From NCBI RefSeq assembly GCF_900637185.1, contig NZ_LR134352.1, positions 3,524,001 through 3,588,000 on the forward strand: a stretch of 64,000 nt of DNA, given 5' to 3'. The stretch's first letter is position 1. The number at the start of each line of letters is the position of its first letter. Source of the DNA: Nocardia asteroides. Lineage in GTDB: Bacteria > Actinomycetota > Actinomycetes > Mycobacteriales > Mycobacteriaceae. Below are positions 41,715 through 50,184 of the stretch, in pieces. A program made the position numbers and the translations under genes. The notes beneath the pieces are model-generated. The model was given only the letters and a program-made list of their open reading frames with translations. It did no database searches and was not told where the DNA came from.

Positions 41715-42209
41715 GTGGACGAGAAACTCACCCCCGATGACCTCGCGGGACGGCTGGTGGACGTGTTCGCGCAGGTCGGGATCCTGTACCGGCAGGTGTA
41801 TCGCAAGATCGAGCAGGACTCACTGCCCGTGGGGATCTCGGTCGGGGTGCGCGCTGTGCTCGAACTCCTGGCGGAGCGCGGGCCGATGACCGTGCCGGAG
41901 ATGGGTCGGGCGCAGGCGCTCAGCCGGCAATTCGTGCAGCGCATGGTCAACGATGCGATCGCGGCGGAGTTGGTCGAAGTTCGCCCCAATCCGCAGCATC
42001 GGCGTTCGGTGCTGATCGCGCTGAGCGCCCAGGGGCGAGCGGCGATCACCGCGGTGACTTCCCGGGAACTCGCGGTCTTGCGCGGTGTCGGCGGCGACCT
42101 GACCGCCGCGGATATCGACACCTGTCTGAAGGTCCTCCATCATCTCCGCGAGCCCTTCACGGGCGTGGAGTTCGATCACGAATCCGGGAGTGAGTCGGCG
42201 GGGGACTAG
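41715..42209 (+). CDS. MarR-family regulator
   Basis: This is a 164-residue regulator with the MarR winged helix: VRAVLELLAERGPMTVPEMG, RAQALSRQFVQRMVNDAIAA, ELVEVRPNPQHRRSVLIALS. It starts at a GTG only 10 bp after an operator copy and lacks a good ribosome-binding site, so its mRNA may be leaderless. The hydrolase gene begins 57 bp downstream with two more operator copies, so the regulator likely represses the hydrolase and itself and responds to a compound related to the hydrolase substrate. Confidence 0.9.
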   Translation: MDEKLTPDDLAGRLVDVFAQVGILYRQVYRKIEQDSLPVGISVGVRAVLELLAERGPMTVPEMGRAQALSRQFVQRMVNDAIAAELVEVRPNPQHRRSVLIALSAQGRAAITAVTSRELAVLRGVGGDLTAADIDTCLKVLHHLREPFTGVEFDHESGSESAGD

Positions 42210-42219
42210 CTCCCCTTAA

Positions 42220-42236
42220 TGACAACTTGGTTGTCA
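42220..42236. promoter_or_regulatory. MarR operator copy 2
   Basis: TGACAACTTGGTTGTCA is a perfect palindrome (7-bp arms, 3-bp centre) between the marR gene and the hydrolase gene. Confidence 0.68.
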
Positions 42237-42250
42237 AATGATGGCCACTA

Positions 42251-42267
42251 TGACACCTTAGTTGTCA
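42251..42267. promoter_or_regulatory. MarR operator copy 3
   Basis: TGACACCTTAGTTGTCA is the third copy; its last base is the first base of the hydrolase start codon. Copies 2 and 3 are 31 bp apart, which is about three helical turns, so two dimers would sit on the same face of the DNA. Confidence 0.65.
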
Positions 42268-43112
42268 TGAGGGATGAGATTCTTCGTTTCGAGAGCCCAG
42301 AGGGTGTTCTCGCCTATCGCGATACGGGCGGAACGGGGCAGCCGCTGGTCCTGCTGCATGCGGGATTCGTGGATTCCGGCATGTTCGCTCCCCAACTGTC
42401 GGTGCTGCGCCACCGATACCGCGTGATCGCACCCGATGCCCGCGGGCACGGCGAATCCGCCAATGCGACACAGCCTTTCCGCAAGGTCGACGATGTCGCC
42501 GCTCTGCTGCGGCACCTGCACCTGACCTCGGTCGTGGCGATCGGTGTGTCGATGGGTGCCATGACCGCCGTCGAATTCGCCCTCGAGTACCCCCATCTCG
42601 TGACAGGTCTGATCGTGAGCGGCCGCGGCATCGGCGAACCGGACTACCGCGAGGACTGGTCGCGAGCACTGATCCAGGCCCAGGCCGACGCCTTGGCGAG
42701 GCAGGACCTGAACGCCTGGCTGGACGCGTTCACGCGGTGGGCGGTCGGCCCGTATCGTCAACCGGCCGCCCTCGACAGTGCCCTGCTCTGCGACCTCCGC
42801 GCAATGGCGGCGCGCACCTTGGCGAAACACGCTGCGACGGAACCTGATTACTGCGTACCGGTCGCCGATGTGGCGCCGCGCGCACCGCTGATCACCGTGC
42901 CGGTACTCGCCGTCGACGGTGCGCTCGACTCGCCCGAACTGACCGCGACCGTGGACGCCCTGCTCGCAGCGGTGCCGCGCGGGCGCAGAACGACGATCGA
43001 CGAGGCCGGGCACTTCCCCAACATGGAACAGCCGACCGCCTACAACACGCTGGTGGAGGAATTCGTCGACCAGCTCGTCGCCGCCACACGACACCCACCG
43101 GAGATCCGATGA
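42267..43112 (+). CDS. Alpha/beta hydrolase controlled by the MarR regulator
   Basis: This 281-residue enzyme has the alpha/beta-hydrolase order: PLVLLHAGFVDSGMF (oxyanion region), APDARGHGESANATQPF, the nucleophile elbow VAIGVSMGAMTAVEF, VPVLAVDGALDSPEL and the histidine in DEAGHFPNMEQP. The ATG at 42267 (MRDEILRFESPEG) fits the family; the frame runs 16 codons upstream through the operators. The ATG overlapping an operator suggests a leaderless or very short leader. It is followed by a coupled NTF2-like remnant. Substrate unknown. Confidence 0.9.
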   Translation: MRDEILRFESPEGVLAYRDTGGTGQPLVLLHAGFVDSGMFAPQLSVLRHRYRVIAPDARGHGESANATQPFRKVDDVAALLRHLHLTSVVAIGVSMGAMTAVEFALEYPHLVTGLIVSGRGIGEPDYREDWSRALIQAQADALARQDLNAWLDAFTRWAVGPYRQPAALDSALLCDLRAMAARTLAKHAATEPDYCVPVADVAPRAPLITVPVLAVDGALDSPELTATVDALLAAVPRGRRTTIDEAGHFPNMEQPTAYNTLVEEFVDQLVAATRHPPEIR

Positions 43113-43237
43113 AAACCCCTGTCGCGCAGTGATCGGAAACCTGGAACCCGACCGATCCCGACGACGGGATCGCGGCAATCCAGCGCATGTTCACTCCGGA
43201 CGTCACCTATACCGATCCCCCTGGAGTCCCCGCCTGA
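43109..43237 (+). pseudogene. NTF2-like (SnoaL) gene remnant with an internal stop
   Basis: One frame reads MKTPVAQ, a TGA at 43130-43132, then SETWNPTDPDDGIAAIQRMF, TPDVTYTDPPGVPA and a second TGA at 43235. This is the N-terminal third of a SnoaL/NTF2-like protein, normally about 130 residues. The ATG overlaps the hydrolase stop codon (ATGA), so the intact ancestor was coupled to the hydrolase and belonged to the MarR-controlled unit. The remainder is missing. It is too short and broken to be functional. Confidence 0.65.
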
Positions 43238-43272
43238 CCCGCACACAGTCACGAGCGGTGTGCCCGGCGGGG

Positions 43273-44139
43273 TCAGCGGGCCGTTCGCCGGACGGTGCGC
43301 TTCGGGCCGCCGCTCGGCCCGGGCAACCACGGGGCGGCGGCCGCTCCCGCATCGATGTATCGGATGATCGGATCGGGATCGTCCAGCATCGGCACGCGGC
43401 CGTGCTCGAGCCGGTGATAGGCGCGTATGTGGGGGTCGGGGAACAGTTCCCGGGCGGACCGGTGCATCAGCCGATCCTGTCCGCCGGTGACGACCGTGGT
43501 CACCGGCGATGGCCCGGCCTCGGGCCGCCACCCCTCGGCGAATTCCGGCGAGCGCAGGATAGCGCGCGTCACCGTGCAGTGCGTGGGGGCCACGGTGGTG
43601 ATCAGGGCGCGGCTCCGGGTGGTCGGGCACAGATCGAGGAGCGCCGGCGCCGACCGGCCGGTGAGCGAGCGCAGGGCCGCACGTCGGGTCATCGCCCCGG
43701 CCACCGGATTGCGGACCAGCGCGAGAAACGGGCTGACCGCATGCCGCCGGGCCAGCTCGTGGGTGATCGACTCCGCCACCGACGGCGCGTCGTGCCACAA
43801 CCCGAGCGGCGCGACCAAGGTGACCGAACCGGCGCGGCCGCGCCGCGCCAGCTCCGCCGCGATCCACGCGCCGAAACCGTTGCCCACCAGATGCGCTCGC
43901 GCCAGCCCGGCATCGTCGAGCATCCGCTCCACGGCGTCCGTCATGGTCGACGGCGCGGCCGCCCCTTCGAACGCGGGTCCGCCCCAATGCCCGGGCAAGG
44001 TCGGCGCCCACACCGCGTACGCCCGTGTCAGCCCCTCCACACATCGTCCCCACGAATGCCAGCTCAGCCCCAGATCGTGCAGTAGCACCAGCGGTTCGCC
44101 ACGCCCGCCCTGTGCCGCCGGCTCGACGGAAACATCCAT
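43273..44139 (-). CDS. Alpha/beta hydrolase-fold pseudoenzyme
   Basis: This 288-residue protein has the full alpha/beta-hydrolase layout (LVLLHDLGLSWHSWG, WAPTLPGHWGG, VTTVVTGGQDRLMHR). The nucleophile elbow reads HLVGNGFGAWIA with Gly88 in place of serine, and the motif that normally reads GHVPM is GRVPM, so the catalytic histidine is Arg248. The aspartate in GGQDR remains. With two triad members lost and the frame fully intact, it is probably a non-catalytic binding protein or an early pseudogene. It converges on the NTF2-like remnant. Confidence 0.8.
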   Translation of the reverse strand: MDVSVEPAAQGGRGEPLVLLHDLGLSWHSWGRCVEGLTRAYAVWAPTLPGHWGGPAFEGAAAPSTMTDAVERMLDDAGLARAHLVGNGFGAWIAAELARRGRAGSVTLVAPLGLWHDAPSVAESITHELARRHAVSPFLALVRNPVAGAMTRRAALRSLTGRSAPALLDLCPTTRSRALITTVAPTHCTVTRAILRSPEFAEGWRPEAGPSPVTTVVTGGQDRLMHRSARELFPDPHIRAYHRLEHGRVPMLDDPDPIIRYIDAGAAAAPWLPGPSGGPKRTVRRTAR

Positions 44140-44319
44140 CTACCGCTGCCCTTTCCCTCGAGCGGCCTCCCGGCGAAACCGACGTGGCGAGTATCGAACG
44201 CCGCATCGGCGACTGTCACTGCACGCATCGAAGAACCGGCCGGACCCGATTTGTCCCCGGTGATGAACACGCATGTCCGGTGCAAGCCCGATGCAAGACA
44301 GGCTGGCGAAACTTCCCGC

Positions 44320-44796
44320 ATGAGTGAAACTTTCGAGCCAGGGACCGGCGACCGCGCGCAGATCGGTAGTTTGGTCGTTCGCTACTACAGCGCTGTCGAC
44401 GAGCAGCGGGTTGACCGAGCGCTGATCGACTCGGTGTTCACCGAGGACGGCCGCTGGATCGGTCCGACAGGGGCGGTCCGGGTGGGACGGGCGGTGATCG
44501 CCGAGCAGCAGGCCGCGGCAGTGCGCATGTTCCGGGCGACCCACCATGTCACCTCCGACTACCTGATCGACGTCGCGGGTGACACGGCCCGCCTGCGGGC
44601 GAACCTCACCGCCATGCACCTGTGGGGTGCGGGCAGCAGCGATCCGGCCGCGCTCGAATCGCACTTCCTGGCCGGGGGAGTGTTCGACGGAATCGCGGTG
44701 CGGACCGATGCCGGATGGCGGCTGTCGGAGTTGCGGTTGCGGATCGTGTGGCGCACGGGCGCGCTGCCGATCCATATCGATCCCGAATCCCTGTGA
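44320..44796 (+). CDS. NTF2-like (SnoaL-type) protein
   Basis: This 158-residue protein matches the SnoaL-like polyketide-cyclase/NTF2 fold: AQIGSLVVRYYSAVDEQRVD, SVFTEDGRWIGPTGAVRVGR, RATHHVTSDYLIDVAGDTAR and GIAVRTDAGWRLSELRLRIV. It may be an isomerase, dehydratase or binding protein; no substrate can be named. The ATG at 44320 (MSETFEPG) is chosen because it precedes the fold directly; GTG/ATG codons up to 44251 are in frame. It is divergent from the hydrolase-fold gene and convergent with the PucR gene. Confidence 0.78.
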   Translation: MSETFEPGTGDRAQIGSLVVRYYSAVDEQRVDRALIDSVFTEDGRWIGPTGAVRVGRAVIAEQQAAAVRMFRATHHVTSDYLIDVAGDTARLRANLTAMHLWGAGSSDPAALESHFLAGGVFDGIAVRTDAGWRLSELRLRIVWRTGALPIHIDPESL

Positions 44797-44847
44797 GCCG
44801 GCAGATCTCAGCTCCGGGACGCCGGCACCTGCGGCGGAGGCGGTGTC

Positions 44848-46041
44848 TCACGCCTGCGGGGCAGGTGTTTCGAGCAGGGTGATGGCGCCGAGGGCCAGAT
44901 ACAGTTCCGCGGATTGACGGGGGTCGGTGGTGTCGCGGCCGGTGAGGTCGCGGATCTTGCGGAGGCGGTAGCGGACGGTGTTGCGGTGGCAGTGCAAGGT
45001 TTCGGCCACGGCGGCCGCGGACCCACCGCAGCGGTACCAGGCGTCGAGGACGGCGATCAGATCGGCGCGCTCGGTCGGGGGCAGCATCAGGACCGGCCCC
45101 AGGATCTGGGTGGCGGCACGGCGGGCGGCGTCCGGAACCGTGACCAGCAGATGGGCGACCGGGCGTTCGCCGAAGCGGACCACACCGCCCGAACCGGGTG
45201 GAATCGAGCGACAGGCCTGCCGGGACTCGGCGACGGCGGCGGCGATGCCGTGCGGCGTGGTGAACGGCGTACTGAGACCGACCCGCTCGGCGACGATCGA
45301 GGACAGCACCTCGCCCGCGCGGTCCATCGTCGACGGGGCGGGCGCGACCATCAGCCCCACCACGCCGTCGATCCGCACATCCCATGCCGACCGGATACCA
45401 AGGGTGCGCAGCGCGCCGCTGAGGGTGGGCGTCGGCACCGCGGCGGGCTGGGCGTCGACGGTCACCACCGTGAAGGTGCCACCGTCGGGCAGGCCGAGGC
45501 CGCGCAAGACATCCAGGATCCGGCCGGGACTGTGCGAGTGGTCGTCGAAGAGGGTGCGGATCAGCCGGCTCTGGGCCTGTTCGTCGGCACGGGCCAGGTC
45601 CACCTCGGTCTCGCGGTAGGACTCCACCGCCGCGTCCGAGTAGAGGTCGATCACCTCCCACAGCCGGGTGGCCAGTTCGTGCAGGCGCACATCACCCGGT
45701 CCGGCGGAGCGCGCGGTCAGCTCCTCCCAGATGAGCCGGCCGCCCAGCCGGTAGGCGTGCAGGAGCGCGGCGACGGGAATGCCCTGCTCGGCTTTGATCC
45801 GCCCGGCCTCGCGCGCGGACTGCAACAGCAGCGGCTGCGTTCCGGACAGCAGTCCGACGATGGCGGTGAGATTGTCGAGGCAGGTGCTACGCAGCTGTTC
45901 CTCGGTGAGCAGGCCCGCCCCGGCGTAGGAAGGATCCGTGGCGATGATGCGCCGCACGAGCTCGACGGTCATCGGCTCGACCACCGTGGACAGCTGCGCG
46001 GCGAGCGAGGAGACCGAGGACGGCAACGAGGTGGCGTGCAT
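44848..46041 (-). CDS. PucR-family transcriptional regulator
   Basis: This 397-residue regulator has the PucR/CdaR order: an N-terminal helical domain (EEQLRSTCLDNLTAIVGLLS, IPVAALLHAYRLGGRLIWEE), a GGDEF-related middle domain (TFTVVTVDAQPAAVPTPTLS) and a C-terminal helix-turn-helix (VAETLHCHRNTVRYRLRKIR). It lies divergently from the aldehyde dehydrogenase-GMC operon and should control it, probably as an activator that senses the substrate. The ATG at 46041 is the likely start. Two inverted repeats lie between the genes. Confidence 0.88.
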   Translation of the reverse strand: MHATSLPSSVSSLAAQLSTVVEPMTVELVRRIIATDPSYAGAGLLTEEQLRSTCLDNLTAIVGLLSGTQPLLLQSAREAGRIKAEQGIPVAALLHAYRLGGRLIWEELTARSAGPGDVRLHELATRLWEVIDLYSDAAVESYRETEVDLARADEQAQSRLIRTLFDDHSHSPGRILDVLRGLGLPDGGTFTVVTVDAQPAAVPTPTLSGALRTLGIRSAWDVRIDGVVGLMVAPAPSTMDRAGEVLSSIVAERVGLSTPFTTPHGIAAAVAESRQACRSIPPGSGGVVRFGERPVAHLLVTVPDAARRAATQILGPVLMLPPTERADLIAVLDAWYRCGGSAAAVAETLHCHRNTVRYRLRKIRDLTGRDTTDPRQSAELYLALGAITLLETPAPQA

Positions 46042-46060
46042 GGGACCAGGGTAACCGGGC

Positions 46061-46099
46061 AAGTGGGCTGGACCACAGCCAACTTGTGCGCGAGCACAA
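46061..46099. promoter_or_regulatory. Two inverted repeats in the PucR/ALDH divergent promoter
   Basis: AAGTGGGCTG (46061-46070) and CAGCCAACTT (46076-46085) pair at 9 of 10 positions. Directly next to it, TTGTGCGCGAGCACAA (46084-46099) has perfect 6-bp arms around GCGA. Both are within 60 bp of the pucR start. They are good candidates for PucR operators; which one is used cannot be decided. Confidence 0.5.
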
Positions 46100-46210
46100 A
46101 ATCCGGGTGCGATTCGGCAACCCGCACACATTCCGTTCGGGCGTGAGCGAGGCCACACTCGATGGCACAGTCGGCCGACGAAGCCGGACCAGGTGAGTGG
46201 AGGGTGCGAA

Positions 46211-47923
46211 GTGCAGACAGAACAGGTTGCCGCCGAGACGGCCGTCGATGCCGCGTTGGCCGATCTCGCCGAGGGCGAGCTGGCCTGGGCTCGCCTGCCG
46301 CTGGCGGGCCGCCGCGCGCTGCTCGATCGCACCCTCGAACTCACCCGCGGCCACGCGGGGGAATGGGTGGAGACCGCGGCGGCGATCAAGGGTCTCGCGC
46401 CCGGGTCGCCACTGCTCGGCGAGGAGTGGATGTCGGGGCCCTATGCCCTGGCCTCCGCGCTGCGCGTGCTGTCGCACACGCTGGCCGAGCTCGAACAGGG
46501 CCGCAGCCCCCTCTCGAAGGCGAAGTTCGGTGCCGCCGGTGATCGGGTGACGGTCGGTGTGCTGCCCACCGGCGTCTTCGACGAGCTGCTGCTGAACGGC
46601 TTCAGCGCCGAGGTGTGGCTGCGGCGGGGCGTCAGCAGTGCCGCCGCCAAGGCCGAAGCCGGTCTGGCCCAACGGGATCCGTCCCGGACCGGCGGTATCG
46701 GCGCGGTCCTCGGCGCCGGCAACATCACGTCCATCGCCCCGCTGGACACCCTCTACGAACTGATCGCGCACAACCGGGTGGTGGCGCTCAAGCTCAACCC
46801 GGTCACCGATCCGCTGCGCCCGGTCCTGGAGAAGGTGCTCGCGCCGCTGATCGAGGCGGGCGTGGTTCGGGTGCTCACCGGCGGCCCCGAGGTCGGCGCC
46901 TACCTGGTGGCGCACGAGCGCGTCGCGCACGTCCACATGACCGGCAGCGCCGCCACCCACGACGCGATCGTCTGGGGCGTCGGCGCGGACGCCGAGACGC
47001 GCAAGAAGGCGGGAACGCCGCTGCTGGACAAGCCGATCAGCAGCGAACTCGGTGGTGTGTCGCCGACCATCGTGCTGCCCGGGGTATGGAGCAAGGCCGA
47101 CCTCGCCTACCAGGCCGAGCACATCGCGACCCAGCGCCTGCACAACGGCGGCTACAACTGTGTGGCCGCCCAGGCCGTGATCATCTCGGCGGACTGGCCG
47201 CAGAAGGCGGAGTTCCTCGCCGCCCTGCGCGCGGCGGTCGACCGGGCGCCCGCGCGACCGGCGTACTACCCGGGCAGCACGGACCGTTCCGCCGACGCCC
47301 GCGCCGGCTACCCCGCCGCCGAATCGCTCGGACCGGAAGGCGGACGGTTGCTGATCACGGGACTGACCACAGCGCCCGACGAGCAGCTGCTGACGCGAGA
47401 GTACTTCGCCCCGGTGCTCGGCGTGGTCGAGATCCCCGGCAGCGAAGCCGACTTCGCGCGCACCGCGGCCGACACCGCCAACGAGCGATTCATCGGGACG
47501 CTGGGTGCGAACATCGTCGCCCACCCGGCCACGATCGCCGCGCTCGGCGCCGAGTTCGACGACCTCGTCGCGCGACTGCGCTACGGAACCATCGCCGTCA
47601 ACGCGTGGACCGCGGTCGGCTACCTCACGCCCACCGCCGCCTGGGGCGCGTTCCCCGGCCACACCCTCGACGATGTGCAGAGCGGGATCGGCATCGTGCA
47701 CAACGCGTGGCTGATCGACCAGGTCGAGCGCACCGTGGTCCGTGGCCCGTTCCGTCCGGCCCCGCGCTCGCTGCTGCGCGGCGAATGGACTCTCGCGCCG
47801 AAACCGCCGTGGTTCGTCACCAACCGCACCGCCGCCACCACCGGCCGCCTGCTCACCGATTTCGCCGCCGAGCCCCGCTGGAGTGCCCTGCCCGCGATCT
47901 TCGCCTCCGCGCTGCGCGGCTGA
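46211..47923 (+). CDS. Aldehyde dehydrogenase-family protein
   Basis: This 570-residue enzyme oxidises an aldehyde to the acid with NAD(P)+. It has the substrate and cofactor motifs VVALKLNPVTDP (Lys194, Asn196), HVHMTGSAATHDAIVWG, SSELGGVSPTIVLP with Glu279, and GGYNCVAAQ with the nucleophile Cys317. It is about 70 residues longer than most family members, with extra sequence at both ends. The GTG at 46211 has GGAGGG six bases upstream. It is the first gene of an operon with the GMC oxidoreductase, so alcohol to aldehyde to acid conversion is the natural pathway; the alcohol is unknown. Confidence 0.9.
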   Translation: MQTEQVAAETAVDAALADLAEGELAWARLPLAGRRALLDRTLELTRGHAGEWVETAAAIKGLAPGSPLLGEEWMSGPYALASALRVLSHTLAELEQGRSPLSKAKFGAAGDRVTVGVLPTGVFDELLLNGFSAEVWLRRGVSSAAAKAEAGLAQRDPSRTGGIGAVLGAGNITSIAPLDTLYELIAHNRVVALKLNPVTDPLRPVLEKVLAPLIEAGVVRVLTGGPEVGAYLVAHERVAHVHMTGSAATHDAIVWGVGADAETRKKAGTPLLDKPISSELGGVSPTIVLPGVWSKADLAYQAEHIATQRLHNGGYNCVAAQAVIISADWPQKAEFLAALRAAVDRAPARPAYYPGSTDRSADARAGYPAAESLGPEGGRLLITGLTTAPDEQLLTREYFAPVLGVVEIPGSEADFARTAADTANERFIGTLGANIVAHPATIAALGAEFDDLVARLRYGTIAVNAWTAVGYLTPTAAWGAFPGHTLDDVQSGIGIVHNAWLIDQVERTVVRGPFRPAPRSLLRGEWTLAPKPPWFVTNRTAATTGRLLTDFAAEPRWSALPAIFASALRG

Positions 47924-47940
47924 CCCACCTGGAGACCTCG

Positions 47941-49539
47941 ATGAGTACCGAAACCATTCCGAGCACCACCGCCGACTACGTCGTGGTCGGGACCGGCTCG
48001 GCCGGCGCCGTCGTCGCCGCCCGCCTCAGCGAACGTTCCCGCGACCAGGTCGTCGCCCTGGAGGCCGGAGCCGCCGACCGCGTCAACTTCGCTCACATCC
48101 CCGCCGCCTTCTCCAAGCTGTTCCAGAGCGACTACGACTGGAACTACCTGACCACGCCGCAGGCCCAGCTCGGCAACCGGCGGATCTTCTATCCGCGTGG
48201 GAAGCTGCTGGGCGGTTCGTCGTCGATGAACGCGATGATGTGGGTGCGTGGCTTTGCCGCCGACTACGAGGAATGGGGCAGGCTGGCCGGTCCGGGCTGG
48301 TCCTGGGCGAACATCGTCGACTACTTCACCCGCATCGAGACCGTCGAGGATGCCACCGATCCCGCGCACGGCCGCGGTGGCCCGCTGCGCGTCTCCCGGC
48401 AGCGCAGCCCCCGATCCTGGACCTCGGACTTCCTGACCGCCGCCGAGCATGCCGGGTTCAAACAGGAACCGGCGAATTCGTCGCAGCCGGAAGGTTTCTC
48501 GCGCACGATGGTCACCCAGGACCGGGGCGCGCGTTGCAGCACCGCCGACGCCTACCTGAAGCCCGCGCGGAAACGGGCCAACCTGTCGGTGCTCACCGGC
48601 GCGCACGCCACCCGGGTGCTGTTCGAAGGTACCCGCGCGGTCGGCGTCGAGTACCGCACCGAGGCCGGCACCCGGATCGTGCGGGCCCGCAAGGAAGTCG
48701 TGCTGTGCGGCGGCGCGATCAACACGCCGCAGCTGCTCATGCTCTCGGGCATCGGTGACGAACGGCAGTTGCGGGACCGGGGCATCGCGGTGCAGCACCA
48801 CCTGCCCCAGGTCGGCCGCAACCTGACCGACCACCTGGTCTGCCTGCTCGGTTTCGCCGCCGACTCCGACACCCTCTTCGACGCGGAGAAGCCGCTGCAA
48901 CTGGCGAATTATCTGCTCCGCAGGCGCGGCATGCTCACGTCCAATGTCGGCGAGGCCTACGGTTTCGTGCGCAGCCGCCCCGATCTCGAGCTGCCCGATC
49001 TGGAGATCATCTTCGGCCCCGCGCCCTTCTACGACGAAGGCATCGGGACCGCACCCGGCCACGGCGTCGCGATCGGTCCCATCCTGCTGCGTCCCGAGAG
49101 CCGCGGCACCGTCACCCTGTCCTCGGCCAACCCGCTGGACAAGGCCTTCGTCGACCCGAACTACCTGTCCGACAGTCAGGGCGCGGACCGGGCCGCCATG
49201 CTCGCGGGACTGCGCGTCGCCCACCGCATCGCCACCGCCGAGCCGCTCGGCACCCGGCTGGGCGGCTTCCTCCAGCCGAAGCAGGCGCAGCCGACGGTCG
49301 AGGAAACCCTCGAGGAAGCTCTCACCTGGCACGCGCACACCCTCTACCACCCGGTCGGGACCTGCCGGATGGGCAACGACCCGGCCAGCGTGGTCACCCC
49401 CGAACTCCGCGTCCGCGGCGTCGCCAACCTCCGCGTCGCCGACGCCTCGGTCATGCCGTCGATCATCCGCGGCCACACCCACGCCCCCACGGTGGTCATC
49501 GGAGAAAAAGCCGCCGACGCCATCCTGACCGCGGGCTGA
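47941..49539 (+). CDS. GMC oxidoreductase (choline dehydrogenase-like)
   Basis: This 532-residue FAD enzyme oxidises an alcohol to an aldehyde. The FAD-binding motif GTGSAG (17-22) is followed by the GMC signatures RGKLLGGSSSMNAMMWVRG and GGAINTPQLLMLSGIG, and the C-terminal active site HPVGTCRMG with RGHTHAPTVVIGEKAA. It begins 17 bp after the aldehyde dehydrogenase stop, so the two enzymes work in sequence, for example on choline, polyethylene glycol or other primary alcohols. The operon is controlled by the divergent PucR protein. Confidence 0.92.
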   Translation: MSTETIPSTTADYVVVGTGSAGAVVAARLSERSRDQVVALEAGAADRVNFAHIPAAFSKLFQSDYDWNYLTTPQAQLGNRRIFYPRGKLLGGSSSMNAMMWVRGFAADYEEWGRLAGPGWSWANIVDYFTRIETVEDATDPAHGRGGPLRVSRQRSPRSWTSDFLTAAEHAGFKQEPANSSQPEGFSRTMVTQDRGARCSTADAYLKPARKRANLSVLTGAHATRVLFEGTRAVGVEYRTEAGTRIVRARKEVVLCGGAINTPQLLMLSGIGDERQLRDRGIAVQHHLPQVGRNLTDHLVCLLGFAADSDTLFDAEKPLQLANYLLRRRGMLTSNVGEAYGFVRSRPDLELPDLEIIFGPAPFYDEGIGTAPGHGVAIGPILLRPESRGTVTLSSANPLDKAFVDPNYLSDSQGADRAAMLAGLRVAHRIATAEPLGTRLGGFLQPKQAQPTVEETLEEALTWHAHTLYHPVGTCRMGNDPASVVTPELRVRGVANLRVADASVMPSIIRGHTHAPTVVIGEKAADAILTAG

Positions 49540-49606
49540 CCCATGGCCCTGTGCTGGAGTATCAAACCCGGTGGCGCTGACGGCCTGAATGCGCCAATAT
49601 CCGACG

Positions 49607-50131
49607 ATGCCGTCAGACAACTCAGTTCGTCACCTGGATCCCGGACCGGCGCTGTGGTCGTACGCGGAACTGATCCTGGTCGCCTGCCCGAAGTGTGGTG
49701 GGCGCGCGACGAATCTGCGTAGGCCCGGTCTTCCCGCGGCGCGGTATTGGAATCAGTACTACTACGAGCCGCGCAGACTGATCTGTGATCGATGCGGTGC
49801 CGTAGCCGACTGGTCCTCAGAGCACAACGGTTCGAGACAGCCCGGAGCGCGGCAGGATCCCCATTTCGGGCTGCCGCTGTGGTTGCAGACCCGGTGCTGT
49901 GGGCGTGTTCTGTGGGCCTACAATGCGGCACAGGTAGACGAGTTGTCGGCGTATGTCAGCGCGTTGCTGCGTGAACGGAGTCGTCGAAACTCGAGTATCT
50001 CTCTGGTGTCGCAGATGCCCTTGTGGATGAAGCGTGCCGATAATCGCGCCGAGGTGTCGGCCGGACTTGCCAGGCTCCGGACGCTCGCGGGGCGTTCGGA
50101 GCCTGCCGATCGTTCTGACGCTGCCTACTGA
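49607..50131 (+). CDS. TFIIB-type zinc-ribbon protein of unknown function
   Basis: This 174-residue protein has a zinc ribbon with two CxxC pairs (VACPKCGGRATN and LICDRCGAVADW), then a third cysteine pair in LQTRCCGRVLWAYN. The aromatic stretch ARYWNQYYYEPRRL is typical of an uncharacterised actinobacterial family I have seen in Streptomyces and relatives. ATG 49607 (MPSDNSVRHLD) fits that family's N-terminus; ATG 49589 is in frame. Function unknown; nucleic acid or protein binding is possible. Confidence 0.7.
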   Translation: MPSDNSVRHLDPGPALWSYAELILVACPKCGGRATNLRRPGLPAARYWNQYYYEPRRLICDRCGAVADWSSEHNGSRQPGARQDPHFGLPLWLQTRCCGRVLWAYNAAQVDELSAYVSALLRERSRRNSSISLVSQMPLWMKRADNRAEVSAGLARLRTLAGRSEPADRSDAAY

Positions 50132-50184
50132 TTCGAGCGGGAAAAGGCCTGCCGCAGTCGTCAGTGGTGCTCAGACATTGACCA

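Noticed and set aside
46615..49539. A 974-codon open frame on the plus strand
   Set aside because: Its first two thirds are a shadow frame of the aldehyde dehydrogenase gene (arginine/proline-rich, no domain). Only the part from 47941 is a real gene, the GMC oxidoreductase.
47620..49620. A 666-codon open frame on the minus strand opposite the GMC gene
   Set aside because: Its translation is low-complexity Gly/Ala/Arg sequence with no family features, typical of antisense frames in very GC-rich DNA.
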